This document shows, piece after piece, positions 13,576-27,049 of a stretch of 64,000 nt of DNA. Under the pieces are notes generated by a model that was not told where the DNA came from, did no database searches, and worked only from the letters and a program-made list of their open reading frames with translations. Source of the DNA: Dasyornis broadbenti (taxonomy: Eukaryota; Chordata; Aves; Passeriformes; Dasyornithidae); contig VZRN01001859.1 of NCBI GenBank assembly GCA_013397935.1, forward strand, positions 372,001-436,000, written 5' to 3'. Both the position numbers and the translations under genes were made by a program. Within the stretch, counting starts at the first letter, position 1; every line of letters begins with the position of its first letter.

Positions 13576-14609
13576 TGTTCATTGAAGCCTCAAATGTGCA
13601 CTTCATATCTGCATTTTATGTACTTAATCCTGTGACGCTCATCAAACAGTCTAGTGCCAATGGAGGGTAGGCTCAAGCTATGCCAGTCTTATGGGAACAG
13701 CCCAAGAGTATTGCCCACAACTCCTGACAAGGCAAGCCCTCAGTGAAGGAGGTGTTGCAGTCAACAACAGACTTAAGGGTGCTTGAGCTAGGCAAAGGCT
13801 ACTTATCAGGCCAGGGAGAAGTACTACACTGTATACGTGCAGAGATGTTTCTTCATTATTTATTTTCTCCTCTGAATGCTATGCATTTTGAGGACGTGGA
13901 ACAACAAGCTTAACCTAGAGAATTCTTTTGGCTTTTCTCCAGGTAACTTCATTTGACAGGATGAAATGCAACCATGAACATGTTATGGGTTTATTGTTTC
14001 AATATGACATGTGGGCAACAGAACTGCAGTCCAGAAGCACAGTCAAAGAGAAGAGCCATTATGTACATTGATCCAGAGAGTAGTGAAGATAATCTGTGTG
14101 CTCGAATAGCAGTCACAGCAGTGTAAATTACTACTGTCTTTCTAATCATAACTGAAGGGTAGAAGCATTGCATAGAACCCAGTGACATCTACTTTAGTGC
14201 TTATTCAAAGAAAAACAGCCTTGAATTGGTGTTGTGCACTGAGAGTGCTCTTATAACCATACTGATGGCTATCACCAAGTAATGCTCAAATGAATATAAC
14301 TTCCTTCTCACAGCAGGATTTATTCAGAAATTAGTCTTTCTAGTGGGTTAATTTTGTGGGGGTTTTTCCCATTTGTGAAAAAATATTCACTATACAGAGA
14401 AAAGCCAAATCAAGTAGATTTTAGACTGAGAAAAGAAGAAGCATACAAAAAAGACTGACATGTCAAATGCTGGCATAAAATCTGTGCCTTTATATAGATT
14501 AAACATTCTGTAAAGAGACAGTAAATTAAAAAATGAAATGGGAGATGAAGATGATCAGCAGATGTAAAGGCTTAAGTCCAGAGTGTTCCTAGAAACACAA
14601 AAGTGACAC

Positions 14610-14690
14610 CTTCTTGCCAGCACAGTTGGTACAATTTGTAGTTCTGTCATTCTGGGATAGAGGAACATCACCATAGGCCTTTCCAGATGA
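14610..14690 (-). CDS. Candidate coding exon, unidentified
   Basis: On the minus strand the acceptor tttgtgtttcag is followed by an open frame whose peptide includes SSGKAYGDVPLSQNDRTT and then NCTNCAGKK, with one N-glycosylation-type sequon (NCT) and a CxxC pair. The possible donor AAG|GTGTCA is poor. If no splice occurs there, the frame continues for six more codons to a TAG at 14589-14591, so this could instead be a last coding exon. With the donor used, the exon is 81 bases, phase 0 to phase 0, which fits the candidates at 24389-24464 before it and 5237-5367 after it. Protein family not recognised. Confidence 0.28.
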
Positions 14691-17600
14691 CTGAAACACA
14701 AACAAATTATATAACATAATGATGTAATATTAATATGACATAAAGGTTAATGCAAGCAAAAAGAAGACCTCTTCAGATGACTCGTGCCCAAAAATTAATC
14801 TCTTGCTGATTAATGAGAGACTCTGGCAGTCACATTGATATTCTTACTCTTGTTTCCATTGTGAACAGATTCAATGCAACTTCAGGACTGAGAAGGAAAC
14901 ATAAGACAGGTCCCACAGAACCTATTAGCACACGTGGAGATCCCCCAATATTCAAGTCTCTGACCAATAACCTCTGTGATGCGCAAAAAGTGGGAAATGA
15001 AAGTAGTAAAAACATACTGAAATTTCAGGCACAAGAAGCTTGGTATCAGCTTCTATAACTGTGGCTAACTGACCTTGAAGTCCTGAAATAAGCCAGACTG
15101 GGAGATGACTGCAACACAGGCAAGAGCAGAGTTAAGCAAAAGCAAACCAGGCCTCTTAACTAAGTTTTTGGAGCTGCCACTTCTGACATCTAGAAAAGTT
15201 AATGTATTTGTGCCAAAAATATCCATTCAACAGATTAAAACCTCTTTGTGGGAAGACAATCAGAACTGAGTAAGAAAGAGTTTTTGAGGGTCATTGTGGA
15301 ACCTGTACTGAAGCTATGTGTTGAATCAGTGCTAATCTGCAATGTCTGAGCGCTCTTAACTAAATGGCTTGTCAGTCTCTCAACCTGTTGCTCTTTCCAC
15401 TGGTGAATTACACAACATCAAAAAGCAAGAGTAAAAACTTAGACCTGCAATAAGTGATAGAAGTCTTTTGTGCCTGTAGGCAACCAGTCTCAAGCTTTTG
15501 ACTTAGATCAAGCAGGTCTTGTCCTGCATGCCCAGTAAATTACAGGATAGTTTGGCGCAGCTAATCTCCTTTCCATTCATTTGGCATTTTGGGAAGTATT
15601 TTCATGCTTTTTTTCTCATTTGAAGTTTTATGATAGATCCTTGACCAGGCAACAGCTATGAAAGATGATTTTACAACCATCTAAATACTGTCATATATCC
15701 TATTTGGCCATGGAGTGTGTCTGCAGATTGTACTGATTATGGCCTCTCAAAAGGTCCAAGGAGTATGATCTGAGAAAAATGCAATTAGTCCTTCTGTTCT
15801 CTCGCACAGTTCTTATCAGATTGGAGTCTTTTGCTATTTTGGCATTAGACGGTTGGAGAGCCCCTAGATAGAAGTGAAAGTTAGTGTTATAAAATGAATT
15901 AGAAAAATCTAACAAACACTAGCTTCATCTCCATATTATTAAGTGACAAAAACAGCAGGGCAAGAAAGTTTTCCGCATTTGCCAGCAGCCAAACTGTGGC
16001 CAATTTGGATCCTCTTCTTTTCTGATGGGTTCTCTGCAGTCACATTTCAAGCTTAAAAATCACTTAATTTTTGTTTTTTAAAAGCTTATTTGTGCCTTAA
16101 ATGTGTTAAATGAAGCACTTTCAAAATAAGAGAAGATTTACAAGCCTTAGTGATAATCACAATGACTAGTGCCTTGCCCAGGAGAGCTGGAAATTCAAAT
16201 GAGTTATTGGAAACATCAGTTATTGGACATGACCAAAGAGAGCATAGCAGACAGAGTGACTCCAAATCCTCTTGCATAATGGAAAATATTGTATAGCCAG
16301 TTACAACTGTGAAAGGCTAAAAGAAAAAGTCACACTAGGCTCACAACCATATTAAAACCAACCTGCTTACTTTGAGTTTTGTGTTTCTGAAATGAAGCAC
16401 TGAACAATTGACTATAATAACAACCAGAGGACAAAAATCTCCACGTTCCTTTGAAAACACTTTTAAAATAACTCAGATTTTTTATATGTGTTTGGTCTAG
16501 GATGAAACTCCCCTATATTTGTGTAAAGACATGAGTTCTATTTTCTCTGAATAACAGAGGGCAAATTTAAAATACATTTTCCCCAGGAGAAAATGTCTCA
16601 CTTTTAAAAGACAAAGTAAGATTTCCAACTTTTGATTCCTGTCATTCATATAAAAACTAAATAAATCAAAATCATTGACAAAACATGTCAAATTCAGCAT
16701 TTTCAAGGCGATATGATTTTCCACAGATCTCTTAGCAGTACATTAACCAGCCTCATACTCTAGAATACATAGTAACTGGTTCAAGCATCTTGAACACTTT
16801 ACATTTAAAGAATGAGCAGCATATAATTAAACAAGTGCCTATGTCAGCAGGGAAATCTCCATTGAAGTGAGGATCTGATCAGTTAATTTTGTAACTGTTT
16901 TCATGAATAAAAATGCTTCTGGTTATGCAAGCCTCAAAGCTGCTTCTATTCAAGTCACTGGGACTATTGAAATCATTGAAACTTCAGCAGAAATAGTACC
17001 TAAGTCATTATTATTTGAGCCACCAGCAATTCTTGAAATGCTAATGTTTTTTCCTTTCTGCAAAATGAAATTTTTGGAAGAGTGAAAAGTGGGTAATTTG
17101 AACACACAAATTGGACAAAGACTTCTATAGCACAAGTAGCTGTCCTACTGGGATTTCATGCCCTTGCTGACCCACAGAGATAGAGCAGACAGTGTATTTC
17201 TTTGTACAAAAAGAATGTTGATTTTAAGAAGGCAGTACATGATTTTACTGAACATCTGCATTAGACATTCTCTTTGCTTTATAAGGATCAGTTGTCCTGA
17301 GACTGTAATGCAAACTATAAATGTTGATTTGGAATGGAAAACATCAATACTTAAAAATGGCTGAGGTAGTTTGTTTTTGATGGGGCACCACTGAGTTGAA
17401 AAAGCAGAATAGTATTGCTCCCCCTATAACTTCATCTTAGGCAAGTGAGCTAAATTTAGCAAATAAACTTGACACAAGGTTCTCCATGCTTGTCAAAATA
17501 TGGTGGCAATTAAACTGGCATCTATTCTGTACCTCATTTTTTTTAAGGAATATATTTTTCAAGGCTTTGACAGTTAAAAACTATTTAGATTATTTACGAC

Positions 17601-19386
17601 ATTTCCAATGAGTTAGTAACATTTTTTTATTGCATTGCATTTTGCATAATATAATTTGTCACTACTTCTTTATTAAGCTTGTTTTATATTCATAGTTGTC
17701 CCACAACACTATATTTTCCTCTTTGTCAGCTCAGAACTTCATTATGAAGGATGAGGTTTTATCGTTTCCTAGTGATGCAAATGTCTACAGTGAATAAGTG
17801 TCATTATGCAGGAACAGAAATTTAGTTTTCCTCCATTAAGCAGCCAGGCTAATGACTCAACAAGTTTATAGCCCACCACAAAATTTGATAGCTTGGTGTG
17901 AGTTAAACAAATGATAGTTACATATTTATATGAAAATGAAAGTGGCTTTTTGGAGCCTGATGCTGTATTTTTCGCATTTAAAACCTAGATTTCCCTTTTT
18001 AATTTAAAGAAGGGACATTCTCAATTGCAACTTAAGACGAGCATGCCTTCTGCTTCTTACATTTGATATGACTCCAATATGACAACACCATCACAAGGAA
18101 ACAAAAAAATGTCTATTTCATGGCCAACTTTCAAATCCCATTGACACCCATGGAAACACCCCCATTTAATGGCTTTGAACTCTCACTATTTCTCATTACA
18201 TGTGTGGGGGGGGAAAACTACTCATAATAAATATTACATCCAGCTGAATACGATATATGCCCTATCCTGAGCAACGGACTATTTCCATCTGGGTATGACA
18301 CCCACTAAACACTGTCTCAGGGCCAGTGGACAACTACATGGGAAAAACACTGCCAAGCTCTTTCTTTTCTTTGTACAATCAGTTTCAAGTAATTAAAAGA
18401 ATGTGTGAAAATTACCTACTTGGCTGTCTAATTCATCTCCCCTCCAGCATAAATTTGTCCCCATGGTATATTTTTTTCAATGCTTCACCTAATCTAATTC
18501 CAAATATTCAGCATTTCCCATTGGAGACTGTTTTTCTGTTAAAGGGATCATACTGTCAGGATTCTTATTCAGATATTAAGCTAAAGTTTATTTTTTTTCC
18601 TAATTTCAGTCTATTTCTCCTGGGCCAGATTCCTGGCTGCCATAAACTGTCAGAGCTTGTTTGGACAGTGCACACCTGCCAAGAATCTGGTCAGGATTTT
18701 CCCTTCCTACTATGCTAACATTTTTTATCTCCTCAGCTACATTATACTGTTAATCATCATGCTCACCCTTATTCATTGCATTCTTTAATAAAGCTTTCAG
18801 ATCCTGCTTTCTAATACCATATTGCTTGCTGTGTCAATCATTCCATTCCATAATTCACTTATTAATCCATACTTCATGTTGAGATTAAATCAGCTGCTAA
18901 ACTAGATGAGACTTCTCCATAGTGATGGTAGAACAGCTGCCATGGTCATAGGAGAGGATTTGTACTGAGGGCAATGAAGTAAGTTCCTAGTTTTGATAAA
19001 CTTTGCTTTTATTTTCAGATAAAAGCAAACAGAATCAATAGTATGATATGTTTTTGTTGAAGGGAATTTTTTTTTAAAGTACAGAAGTTCCTCTGCTTTA
19101 CATCTCAGTATTTGTAAATGAAAACTGGCTGCCACAGAACAACTCCATTCTTACAGTGGTGCTTCCTACCTATGATCTGCTGTGTGTGCTGACATAGACT
19201 CATATTACTTGCTGATATAAAATTACCACCTCTCCTCTAGTTTGTAAAGCCAGTAGTTCCCCAACAGATGGATAATTTTAAAATAGGATTGTAGAATCAG
19301 GGTGGGAATACATTGGTACGAACAGGTTTTATTTCTGAACTGTCCCTAGATTACCGCTCACATTTTCTCCTTTTGTAGGTACTTAC
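14691..19386. other. No recognisable gene
   Basis: Unique AT-rich sequence. A section near 16930-17000 (caagtcactgggactattg) recalls very old amniote repeats that carry a CAAGTCAATGGGACTA-type core, but similarity is too weak to name a family. No convincing exon was found. Confidence 0.5.
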
Positions 19387-19548
19387 CACAGAATCATCAA
19401 GGTTGGAAGAGACCTTCAAGATCATTTAGTCCAACCATCAAGTCAGTGTCACCATGAACACCCTTAAACTATATCCCCAAGTGCCACATCTAGATGCCTC
19501 TTGGACACTTCCAGAGATGGTGAGCCCACAACCTCCCTGGAGGTGGAG
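19387..19548 (-). mobile_element. CR1 LINE 3' end (truncated copy)
   Basis: The plus strand begins cacagaatcatcaaggttgg and continues agagaccttcaagatcattt, agtccaaccatcaag, ccccaagtgccacatctaga and gacacttccagagatggtga. This is the antisense of the CR1 3' UTR, whose sense end is the ATTCTATG-type octamer. The element therefore points to the minus strand and is 5'-truncated at about 160 bp. Sequence agreement with the typical avian CR1 3' end is good, which points to a moderately young copy. Confidence 0.93.
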
Positions 19549-22500
19549 AAATTAACTTTTGTTAACTGCTGGACTATCCTATCACTGCAGCAACCCATAA
19601 GGCCAAAACAAAACAAGGCAAAACAATCTTTTCCATTGGCAGAGTTCTGTGGTAATGAGGTGATGCTTAAGGGATATTTTAAAAGTAGCCAATGTTTCCT
19701 ATTCTAAATGAACCATAGCTCTCCTGTGCCTCTAGACATGACAAACTGATCTCCCTGAAACCAACAGTTCTTGAAATTTCCAAATCTAAATCAAAATAGC
19801 TGAGTTTTGCTCTACTGATTCTCAGATCTTTTGGACCAGTAGATAAAGACTTTTTTCTTTCCACCATTTCTTAGAAAGTGACAAAACAAGAAAGATTTTG
19901 AGTATTGTTGAGCACATATTTACTTTTAGCTGTTTCTTGTTCAAAAGTCACTTGACATGCTGCCATGGCCCAGGCCTGCTTAATCTATTATTGCTCATGC
20001 CATCTATCATGTTTTATAGGCAGGATTTAAGAAGATGACACCTATTTAGGTAGGAGTGTCTAGGAGACTGTCTCACTGAAGACCTCCCACTGTGTTGTTA
20101 AGAGCCACTGTCAAACTGACTCATAAAAGAAACTTGAGCCCAGCACTCAGTTACTAGCAATATACTGAAGCCTGGCAAAATGGGATCACTGTTGTGATGT
20201 GGCCAACCTCTTTTGAAAGTCAGAGGTAGATTCGATTTTTGAACAAAGAACTGATGCATCATCAAACAACATGTGACAAAATTTTTTGTATGTGACAAGT
20301 ATCACCAGCAGGAGCTTGGAGTTTACGTTGCCTGTTAGAAATACTGCAAAAGCAATGTCTATAAAGGATAACTCTGTACAATTCACAGGTACTTGAATGC
20401 TCTGACAACGCTTATCCCTAACTTAATACTCACAGATGTTCATCCATAACAGGAGTTTCTGTGACAGTATCAAGGCAGAATACAATTTTGAGACATGTTC
20501 ATGAGACCACATTTAGTTACTCTTTGTTTCTATGAACATCTTCAGCCATTGTGCCATTAGTGCTGCGATCCCAAACAGTATTTCAAGGATTTGAACAATG
20601 GATATCCATGGCATTGAGAAGTATATTAGATAAAATTTCAAACTATTGGTTCAGCAGCTTCTTGTGAGCAGTAGATCATTTCATCATGTTCCAGACTGTA
20701 GGCTTAGATCAGTGACTTTCTTTTTGCAACAGTAAAAATAAATCTCCCAGGTAGAACATATAATGTTAGTTTTTATGGAAGAAGAAAAAAAGCACGCACT
20801 AGCTCACAAGTTTGCTTTCAGTTAGTTCTACATATTAACAGTCATGAAAATGAGGTTTGTGGCCTCAGGCACTGAATTCAATCACTTCATCTTTCATGTA
20901 GAAACCCTATTTTTGCTTCCCTCCAGGTATACACTCACAGGGCAATCATGCTGAATTCTCAATTCAAGTATGAATGGTTAGCTAAGCTTTTCTCTCAACA
21001 AACCATATTATAGAAAATTTAGGAAAAATCAGGCAGTGACAGAAAAGCACAAAAGCTAGATTTTGTTAATATAATAGCTCTAGGATTTGAAATAAGAAAA
21101 TCAAACAGCTGATCAAGCCTAATCCATGATACAGAAAACATGCTTTTTGCCCTCTTCTGACAGATGTTACATATCACGTGTGAAGTGAGGCAATGGCTCC
21201 ACTTCTATAACTTAAAGTCAGGATTCCAATAATGAAGTTGAAAATGAAATTAGAGTTTTTGTTATAAGTTTTAGCAGATAGATGACATATGGTAGAACCA
21301 ATGAACTGGAGAAGATACCTCCAATTCAAGTTGAAATATTAGTGAAACACTCCCACTGATACTCTCCTGGGCTGGCAAAGATTTCAGTTTCTTTTTTCAG
21401 AGTTGGATTTCTTTTTCATATAAATAAAAGGCCGTATATGATATCACAGAAAGCTATCATTCACTGTTGATGCCAAATAGATGATAAACAATACTGTCAT
21501 GTTGAGTGTTTAAACAGGGAGGAAGGGACAGCAAGGTTTGAGACCCTAAAAAACTCCAGGAAGGGCCCAAAAAATCTTCATCAACCTTTAGCACTGTGCC
21601 AGGTTCACTTGAGCAGTAACATAATTCTTTTGATTTTCTAGTATTTCTTTTAACCATAGTATATTCTAAGGTGAGAATAGTTGTAAAATAAATTCTTGGT
21701 GTAATAATGTGAGAACAAAATATAACCTTAATAACACATTTTGTATGTGCTATAACAACATTGCAAACATTCTACATGTGCTATTACTTGACTTCAGTGG
21801 GGTTTTTTGTGTTACAGAATTATTGTTTCTATTTCATTGATTAAGAAATCAAGATCTAGAAAGACAATGTGATGTTTTTCAGACATGCAGAGCTTCCCCA
21901 CCCAAATGAATTGTTGTCAGTTCTGTTCCCAAAGGTCGAATGTTCAGCTCATTAAAATGTTCTACCATCACAATTCACTGACCTTGTGGACAATCTTTGA
22001 AGAGGCTAATGACTTGTTTAACACCAGCATTGATCTGCCAGGTATGATCTCTTTGAGTTAAAAGATCTATAAATATGACTTAATCATTCAAAGTACTTAA
22101 TTAGCTAGGTCATTACTGCAGTTTTATATTGATGTAATATTATTTGGTTTATATGAGATTACTAAGAATCATACAGTGATTTAGAATTTACTAGCTAGTC
22201 TGTTAAGAACCTCAGAATCATCAGATCCTGTTTTCAAAGGTGCTGCTATCTGGTGCCCATGGGCTGCATGAATGTCATCTAGGGCTCATCGCTAGTCAGC
22301 ATTTCTGCAACTTGGCATACTGGTGTAAAGACTGCATGTACAACAGGTCTAGACCAGCGTATATGCACAAAAATACCAAGGTGTGAAAATAAATCCACAC
22401 AAGGAACTTGTTACTGGTACTCACATGCATTCACATCTCTGGAAAACTGACCTACAAAGATAGTTTTTCTTTTCAAAGCCTTTAGTCAAATGTAAGTATA

Positions 22501-24388
22501 TTAGGAAGATCATTGTTCTTTTCCTGCTGCCTCCTGTGTAAATAGTCAGAAAAACAGTCTCCCATTTACCTTTGGCAAAACTGAAAAGATGTGATTGTGT
22601 TCATAATCCTCATACTTCAATTAATTTTCATGGGAATATTTGCTACTTAAATATTACACAAGCTGTTCATAGTTTAATGACTGTTTGCTCCTGCTCACTA
22701 AATTTCAAGGTTACTGCAAGGTCAAGCTGCACTTTGCTGAAGAAGCCAGTTATAAATTTCACTAATGTATTTCATCATGTGATGTTTTTCTGTATCAACT
22801 GATGATTGTTCTGGAGAAGAAAAAGGTTAGCTGAGCACACATGATACATTGATTACTCTTGAATTTACTTTCTTAGATAAAATATATATATTGTTACTTC
22901 TGTGCATCTCTTTCCTATTGCTATATTTGAACAAAGAACTGAGTTCTTGCCTTAACGTAATGAGATTTCAGCCTGATGGCAATTAACAAAATAGGTTTCC
23001 TTGTGAGAATTTTAGTTGCTTCTGGTAGTTTCTAGGTATATCTGTGGTGAGTAGTTTTTGTTACCTGTTTGCTAACAGATGGGTTTCTGACTATTAACTG
23101 TTTCCTGATGTCCTGGTTCTTGATTAAAAAGAATTCACACCTTTATCTGCCTGCTGCGTAGAGGGCAGACAAGTGGGAGACACTTGTTTACTTAGTAAGC
23201 GGGGGATACAGCAAACTGACGGTTTGGGAGTTTGCATGGAGGGCATCAGAAATGGCTTCAAAAAGTGTGGGAGCAGCAATGGTGTTTGTGGGTCAAAGTG
23301 CTCAGTCTCCAGCTTTGAATAACGAAATCAGCCCTGGAAAACCAGAAACCACGATCCATGTTTTAGCTCTGGAGGGAGGCTGCTGCTGCCCAGGTCTCAG
23401 TCAGCATCAGTATAAAGCATCTTTAGATCTTTGTTATCAAAACTGAAAAGTATGAACCCATGACTCTCCGTTTCATTGAATGGAGGATATCCAAGGCAAA
23501 AAGGAACCAGCCCCTAAAATGATTAAAGGGTGAGCAGGCAGTGATCAATTTGTTAATGACTGTTATTGTATTTGTATTGCATTTGTAATGACTGTCTAAA
23601 TCCACTGACAGGTTTGTCTGAAATGCTACTCTTCCCCATGAATGTGCCAAGCCAAAAGTACAGCACTGTAAAATGCAACATGCTGCCAGCCATGCCTGTA
23701 TCTTGCAAAGCCAATTATGAATTAAAGTCTGCTCATGCCATCACCTGGACGTGATGAGCACACAATAGAGAGAGGTAGCCGAGATGAGAAGGGTGCCTGT
23801 GGCAGATGCTCTGTTAGTGATGGAACATGAACAGACTGACTCTTCTGCTAGATTCTTCATGTGCACTAGATTTCAAGGAGCGAATTCCCAAAGAGAAGCA
23901 GGAAACATTGATCTGCTAAATGGCCCTGTGGCTTGCCTGTTTTCCATCTCTGATCATTTTTCAATGGTTCAGGGCCAAATGAATTATTAACCATTATTAG
24001 AATAATAGTTACTTTATATGCATGGTAAAATACTTTAAGACATACTGCAGACATTTTTGTGTACTAATGGTCATGCATTTTTCCCCTAGTAATGTTGATT
24101 CAATTGACCATAGCGATAATAAAGAGTCAAAATTTTAGATTGAGTCAATAATACACAAGTTGAAGTGTTTCTAAATACTATTCATTTAATAATCTATGTC
24201 ACATTATGACTTGTCTGGTCAATTGTCCCTGAATTATGGGGAATTAAAATAATTTAGGATAGGACAGGCAGTAAACACTAACTCAAGTTACAATGTGGCA
24301 AGATCATATCCACAGCACAAGGAATGAGTCAAGTGGAAATAGAAATGTCTGAAGTCTTGCACTACATTTCTGTCATTTAAATATTTAC
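19549..24388. other. No recognisable gene
   Basis: Mostly unique AT-rich DNA. The section 23150-23450 is somewhat richer in GC and would be the first place to look for a conserved regulatory element, though nothing in it identifies one. Small splice-site pairs with tiny frames (for example around 20430 and 22430 on the minus strand) were seen but are too short to call. Confidence 0.5.
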
Positions 24389-24464
24389 CTGGAATGTTGC
24401 CATCATTTTCACCAAAGGATTTGCAGGATCTTTGCCTTTATAATTTGTATTATATGTTCCAGCT
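24389..24464 (-). CDS. Candidate internal coding exon, unidentified
   Basis: On the minus strand a strong acceptor (cttttttttcttcctag type) is followed by 76 bases and the donor CAG|GTAAAT. The first base completes a codon, then 25 codons run open; the peptide starts AGTYNTNYKGKDPANPLV. A second frame is also open for 17 codons, so the frame choice is not proven, but this one uses the whole exon. It ends in phase 0, matching the start phase of the candidate exons at 14610-14690 and 5237-5367 downstream. I do not recognise the protein. The spacing would imply introns of about 9-10 kb, normal for a bird macrochromosome gene. Confidence 0.32.
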
Positions 24465-25445
24465 CTAGGAAGAAAAAAAGTTGACTAAACTGGTTTAGGA
24501 GGAAGAAATGAGCATGTAAAGTTTAAAATAGTGACAGTGTCTTCCATGAAGACACATGCTAGAAGCAGCCAGGTATGGGGCCAGATCAGAGATTCCCCTA
24601 GAAGAGATGCTGGAATAGCAGCATATGCCTACATGCTCACTGCCCCAGCTCTGTGCAGCAGGTGCCTATTTATATAATAAAAGTTCTGACCCAAATGTTC
24701 ACTGAAAGAGCTCTTTGAATTTTTTTTCCCAGTCACATGCACTGTACACTCATGATCAAATGGTGTAGAGTTGGCCTTGCGCCTGCGAGAGCCTGTGAAC
24801 CAGTGGAGTCAGGTTGTGAAAAGGTCCCCTTAGAACATTTCACTGACAAGTGCTTGCACTGCCTCCAGCAGAAAATCACTAGCCTAACTACTGGCTTTCT
24901 GTCATCATTGCTAAGCAAACCCTGAGAGACCGTTTTAGGTTGGTGTTTAAGGCAAAAAAAGATGTTAGCCTCGATGTGAAATGTTGAGCTGTATTCTCCA
25001 AAACACAGCAATCTTCAGGCACTGAAAAAAAAGAATCTCAAAGTCATAAAATCAAATAGATTGCAATAAGATATTGTAATCGAAATAATTTCATCTGGAA
25101 ATCACTATACTTAAACCCAAAAGGAACTGAGGTATTGCTTATAGGCAGGTTGTAACCCATGATTGTTCCTCTCAGAATAATAGTACCTCATCTCTGAAAG
25201 AATATTCATCATCATTAATGAGCTGGGTTCCAGGCTTCTGCCATCATCACATTTCTGATTATTGAGGACTCATAAAGACACGTGCTGTTAATAATGAACC
25301 TAACTAGTCTTCAGCCAAACTTACAAAGATTGGAAGTTGCGGATTTGGGTGGCCTGCACAAGTCTCAGTTAGCTGAGATTTTAATGTATTATTCAATTTT
25401 TTAATATCCGTTAACTTAATTGACAACAGAAACCACTGCACAGTA

Positions 25446-25511
25446 ATATATATCTATATATCTATATATCTATATATCTATATATCTATATATATATATA
25501 CATATATAAAT
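25446..25511. repeat. ATATATCT octamer microsatellite
   Basis: Five or so tandem ATATATCT units run into a pure TA tract and then TACATATATAAATATG. This AT-only tract is expected to be highly polymorphic and slippage-prone. Confidence 0.95.
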
Positions 25512-25874
25512 ATGTATGGTATGAAGTATATATATTTTTAGTAACTATTTGATAACACTTCAAGTGTGGCTTTTTGCTATGCAGTGCAAAGCCTTTTGCA
25601 TCTGGACAACTAGAAGTGGAGAAGACCACAAGCTGTATTTCTCTGTGTCTCACAATACCTTTAGCTAAATAAATAGGTATTTGCACTGAGATTTTGTTTA
25701 ACCAATTCCATGGACGATTCAGTTATGAAATTTAGATTAGGCTTCAAAGCAAACTTTAACTCATCTCTAGGCAGAGTAATTTCCTCTAATGCTCTAGGCT
25801 ACCTCTATAGTCAGTTAAAAACATCCAATCTCTATGACATTTTTTCATCCATGTAAACATAGCCTTTTTTACAG

Positions 25875-25962
25875 AAAACAAGAAAAGCTGATGGACATTG
25901 ACTGTTCATCTTTCCTGTTAACTGAGAAGTACAAGTCTTTAGCAGCTTTTAAAACTTGGCTG
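25875..25962 (+). CDS. Candidate internal coding exon, unidentified
   Basis: On the plus strand the acceptor agccttttttacag and the donor CTG|GTAAGTTTT are both close to consensus. They bound 88 bases that read as one completing base plus 29 codons; the peptide starts KQEKLMDIDCSSFLLTEKYK and ends in KTWL. The exon goes from phase 2 to phase 0. No family is recognised and no phase-compatible neighbour was found on this strand nearby, so it may be a decoy or a non-coding RNA exon. Confidence 0.25.
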
Positions 25963-27049
25963 GTAAGTTTTTACAAGTCTAAAATATTTTATTTTCTACA
26001 GTATATACATTTTAGAGAATTAATGAGGATTTAATAAATTAATTGCATGCATCATTCATATAAAAATGTACTATGTATTACACATAACTATATTTAAAAA
26101 TATTTTTTCTAAGTAAGGGAGTTACAGCTCTAAGTTATCTGGGTACAAAGCTTTCACTTAGCTCCCTGGTGTCTATGACATAGTATTTAATTACAAGATC
26201 ACCTGTGATACTTCTCACAGAGTAGATGATGCTGTCTGACTAAGGAGCTATTCAACTCTCTTTGCCTTTTTTCAGTGTGTGGATCTGTTGCCATCTCCAG
26301 CACTGTCCCAGGCTGTCAATTGCCAGAGAAAACCTTGAGAGCAGTGAAAGGCCATGTCTTTTCCCCAGTCACAGCTTCAGGGATGGAACAGTTGTTTTGG
26401 CTGTAGATTAAGAAAACCACATAAGGGGCTGATACCTGTCATGAAGAATATTAACCAGAATGCACAGAAGTTGGCAAATAAATAAGCAACAATGTCTTAT
26501 GACTGTATCCAATACTTTAACAACAAAAAGGACTATGAGTCCTTACTGCAGTCTATTCTCTGTACGCAATATTTCGGTGCAGAACTAGTAGGGCCTGTAG
26601 TGAGGATGTGGTTTTCTGACTTCCGAGCAGGAAGCCAGGTCATGGCTGAGGTAATTACAGAAGCCTCTGAATAAGGCAGTAGACCAAGCTAAAGGACAAG
26701 GGTCTTTACCTTACTTATTATGAGTATCTTTACTGGTAGAGAAAAAGACAGCCCCAGGTTTTGTCACTGAACATTCACTGCTTGTTGTTTAAATAGGATC
26801 CAGACTGTTCAGCACTTTTGAAAGCCGGTTGCCACCACCTACTAGGGGAATCTTCTCTGTTTTCCTTCAAGGCCATCTCTACTCAAGTGGAATAGAAAGG
26901 GTGCAGATCAAAATGCTCATCAAATGAAAGGCCTCGCTGTTGTAGCTCAGTCAATCGGAAATCTGTTTCCTGGAGGAGAGATAGGTTTTCTTCTGATATA
27001 TCTTTATTACAAAGGAACTAGGGGTAATGCCGGTATCATAAAGACTAGG

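Noticed and set aside
26480..26674. Plus-strand frame with YFGAELVGPVVRMWFSDF
   Set aside because: Protein-like peptide, but the acceptor has a weak pyrimidine tract and the donor GTAATT is moderate; no family recognised.
26935..26965. tRNA-like string gttgtagctcagtcaatcgg
   Set aside because: Only a partial A-box likeness; no B box or anticodon arm follows.
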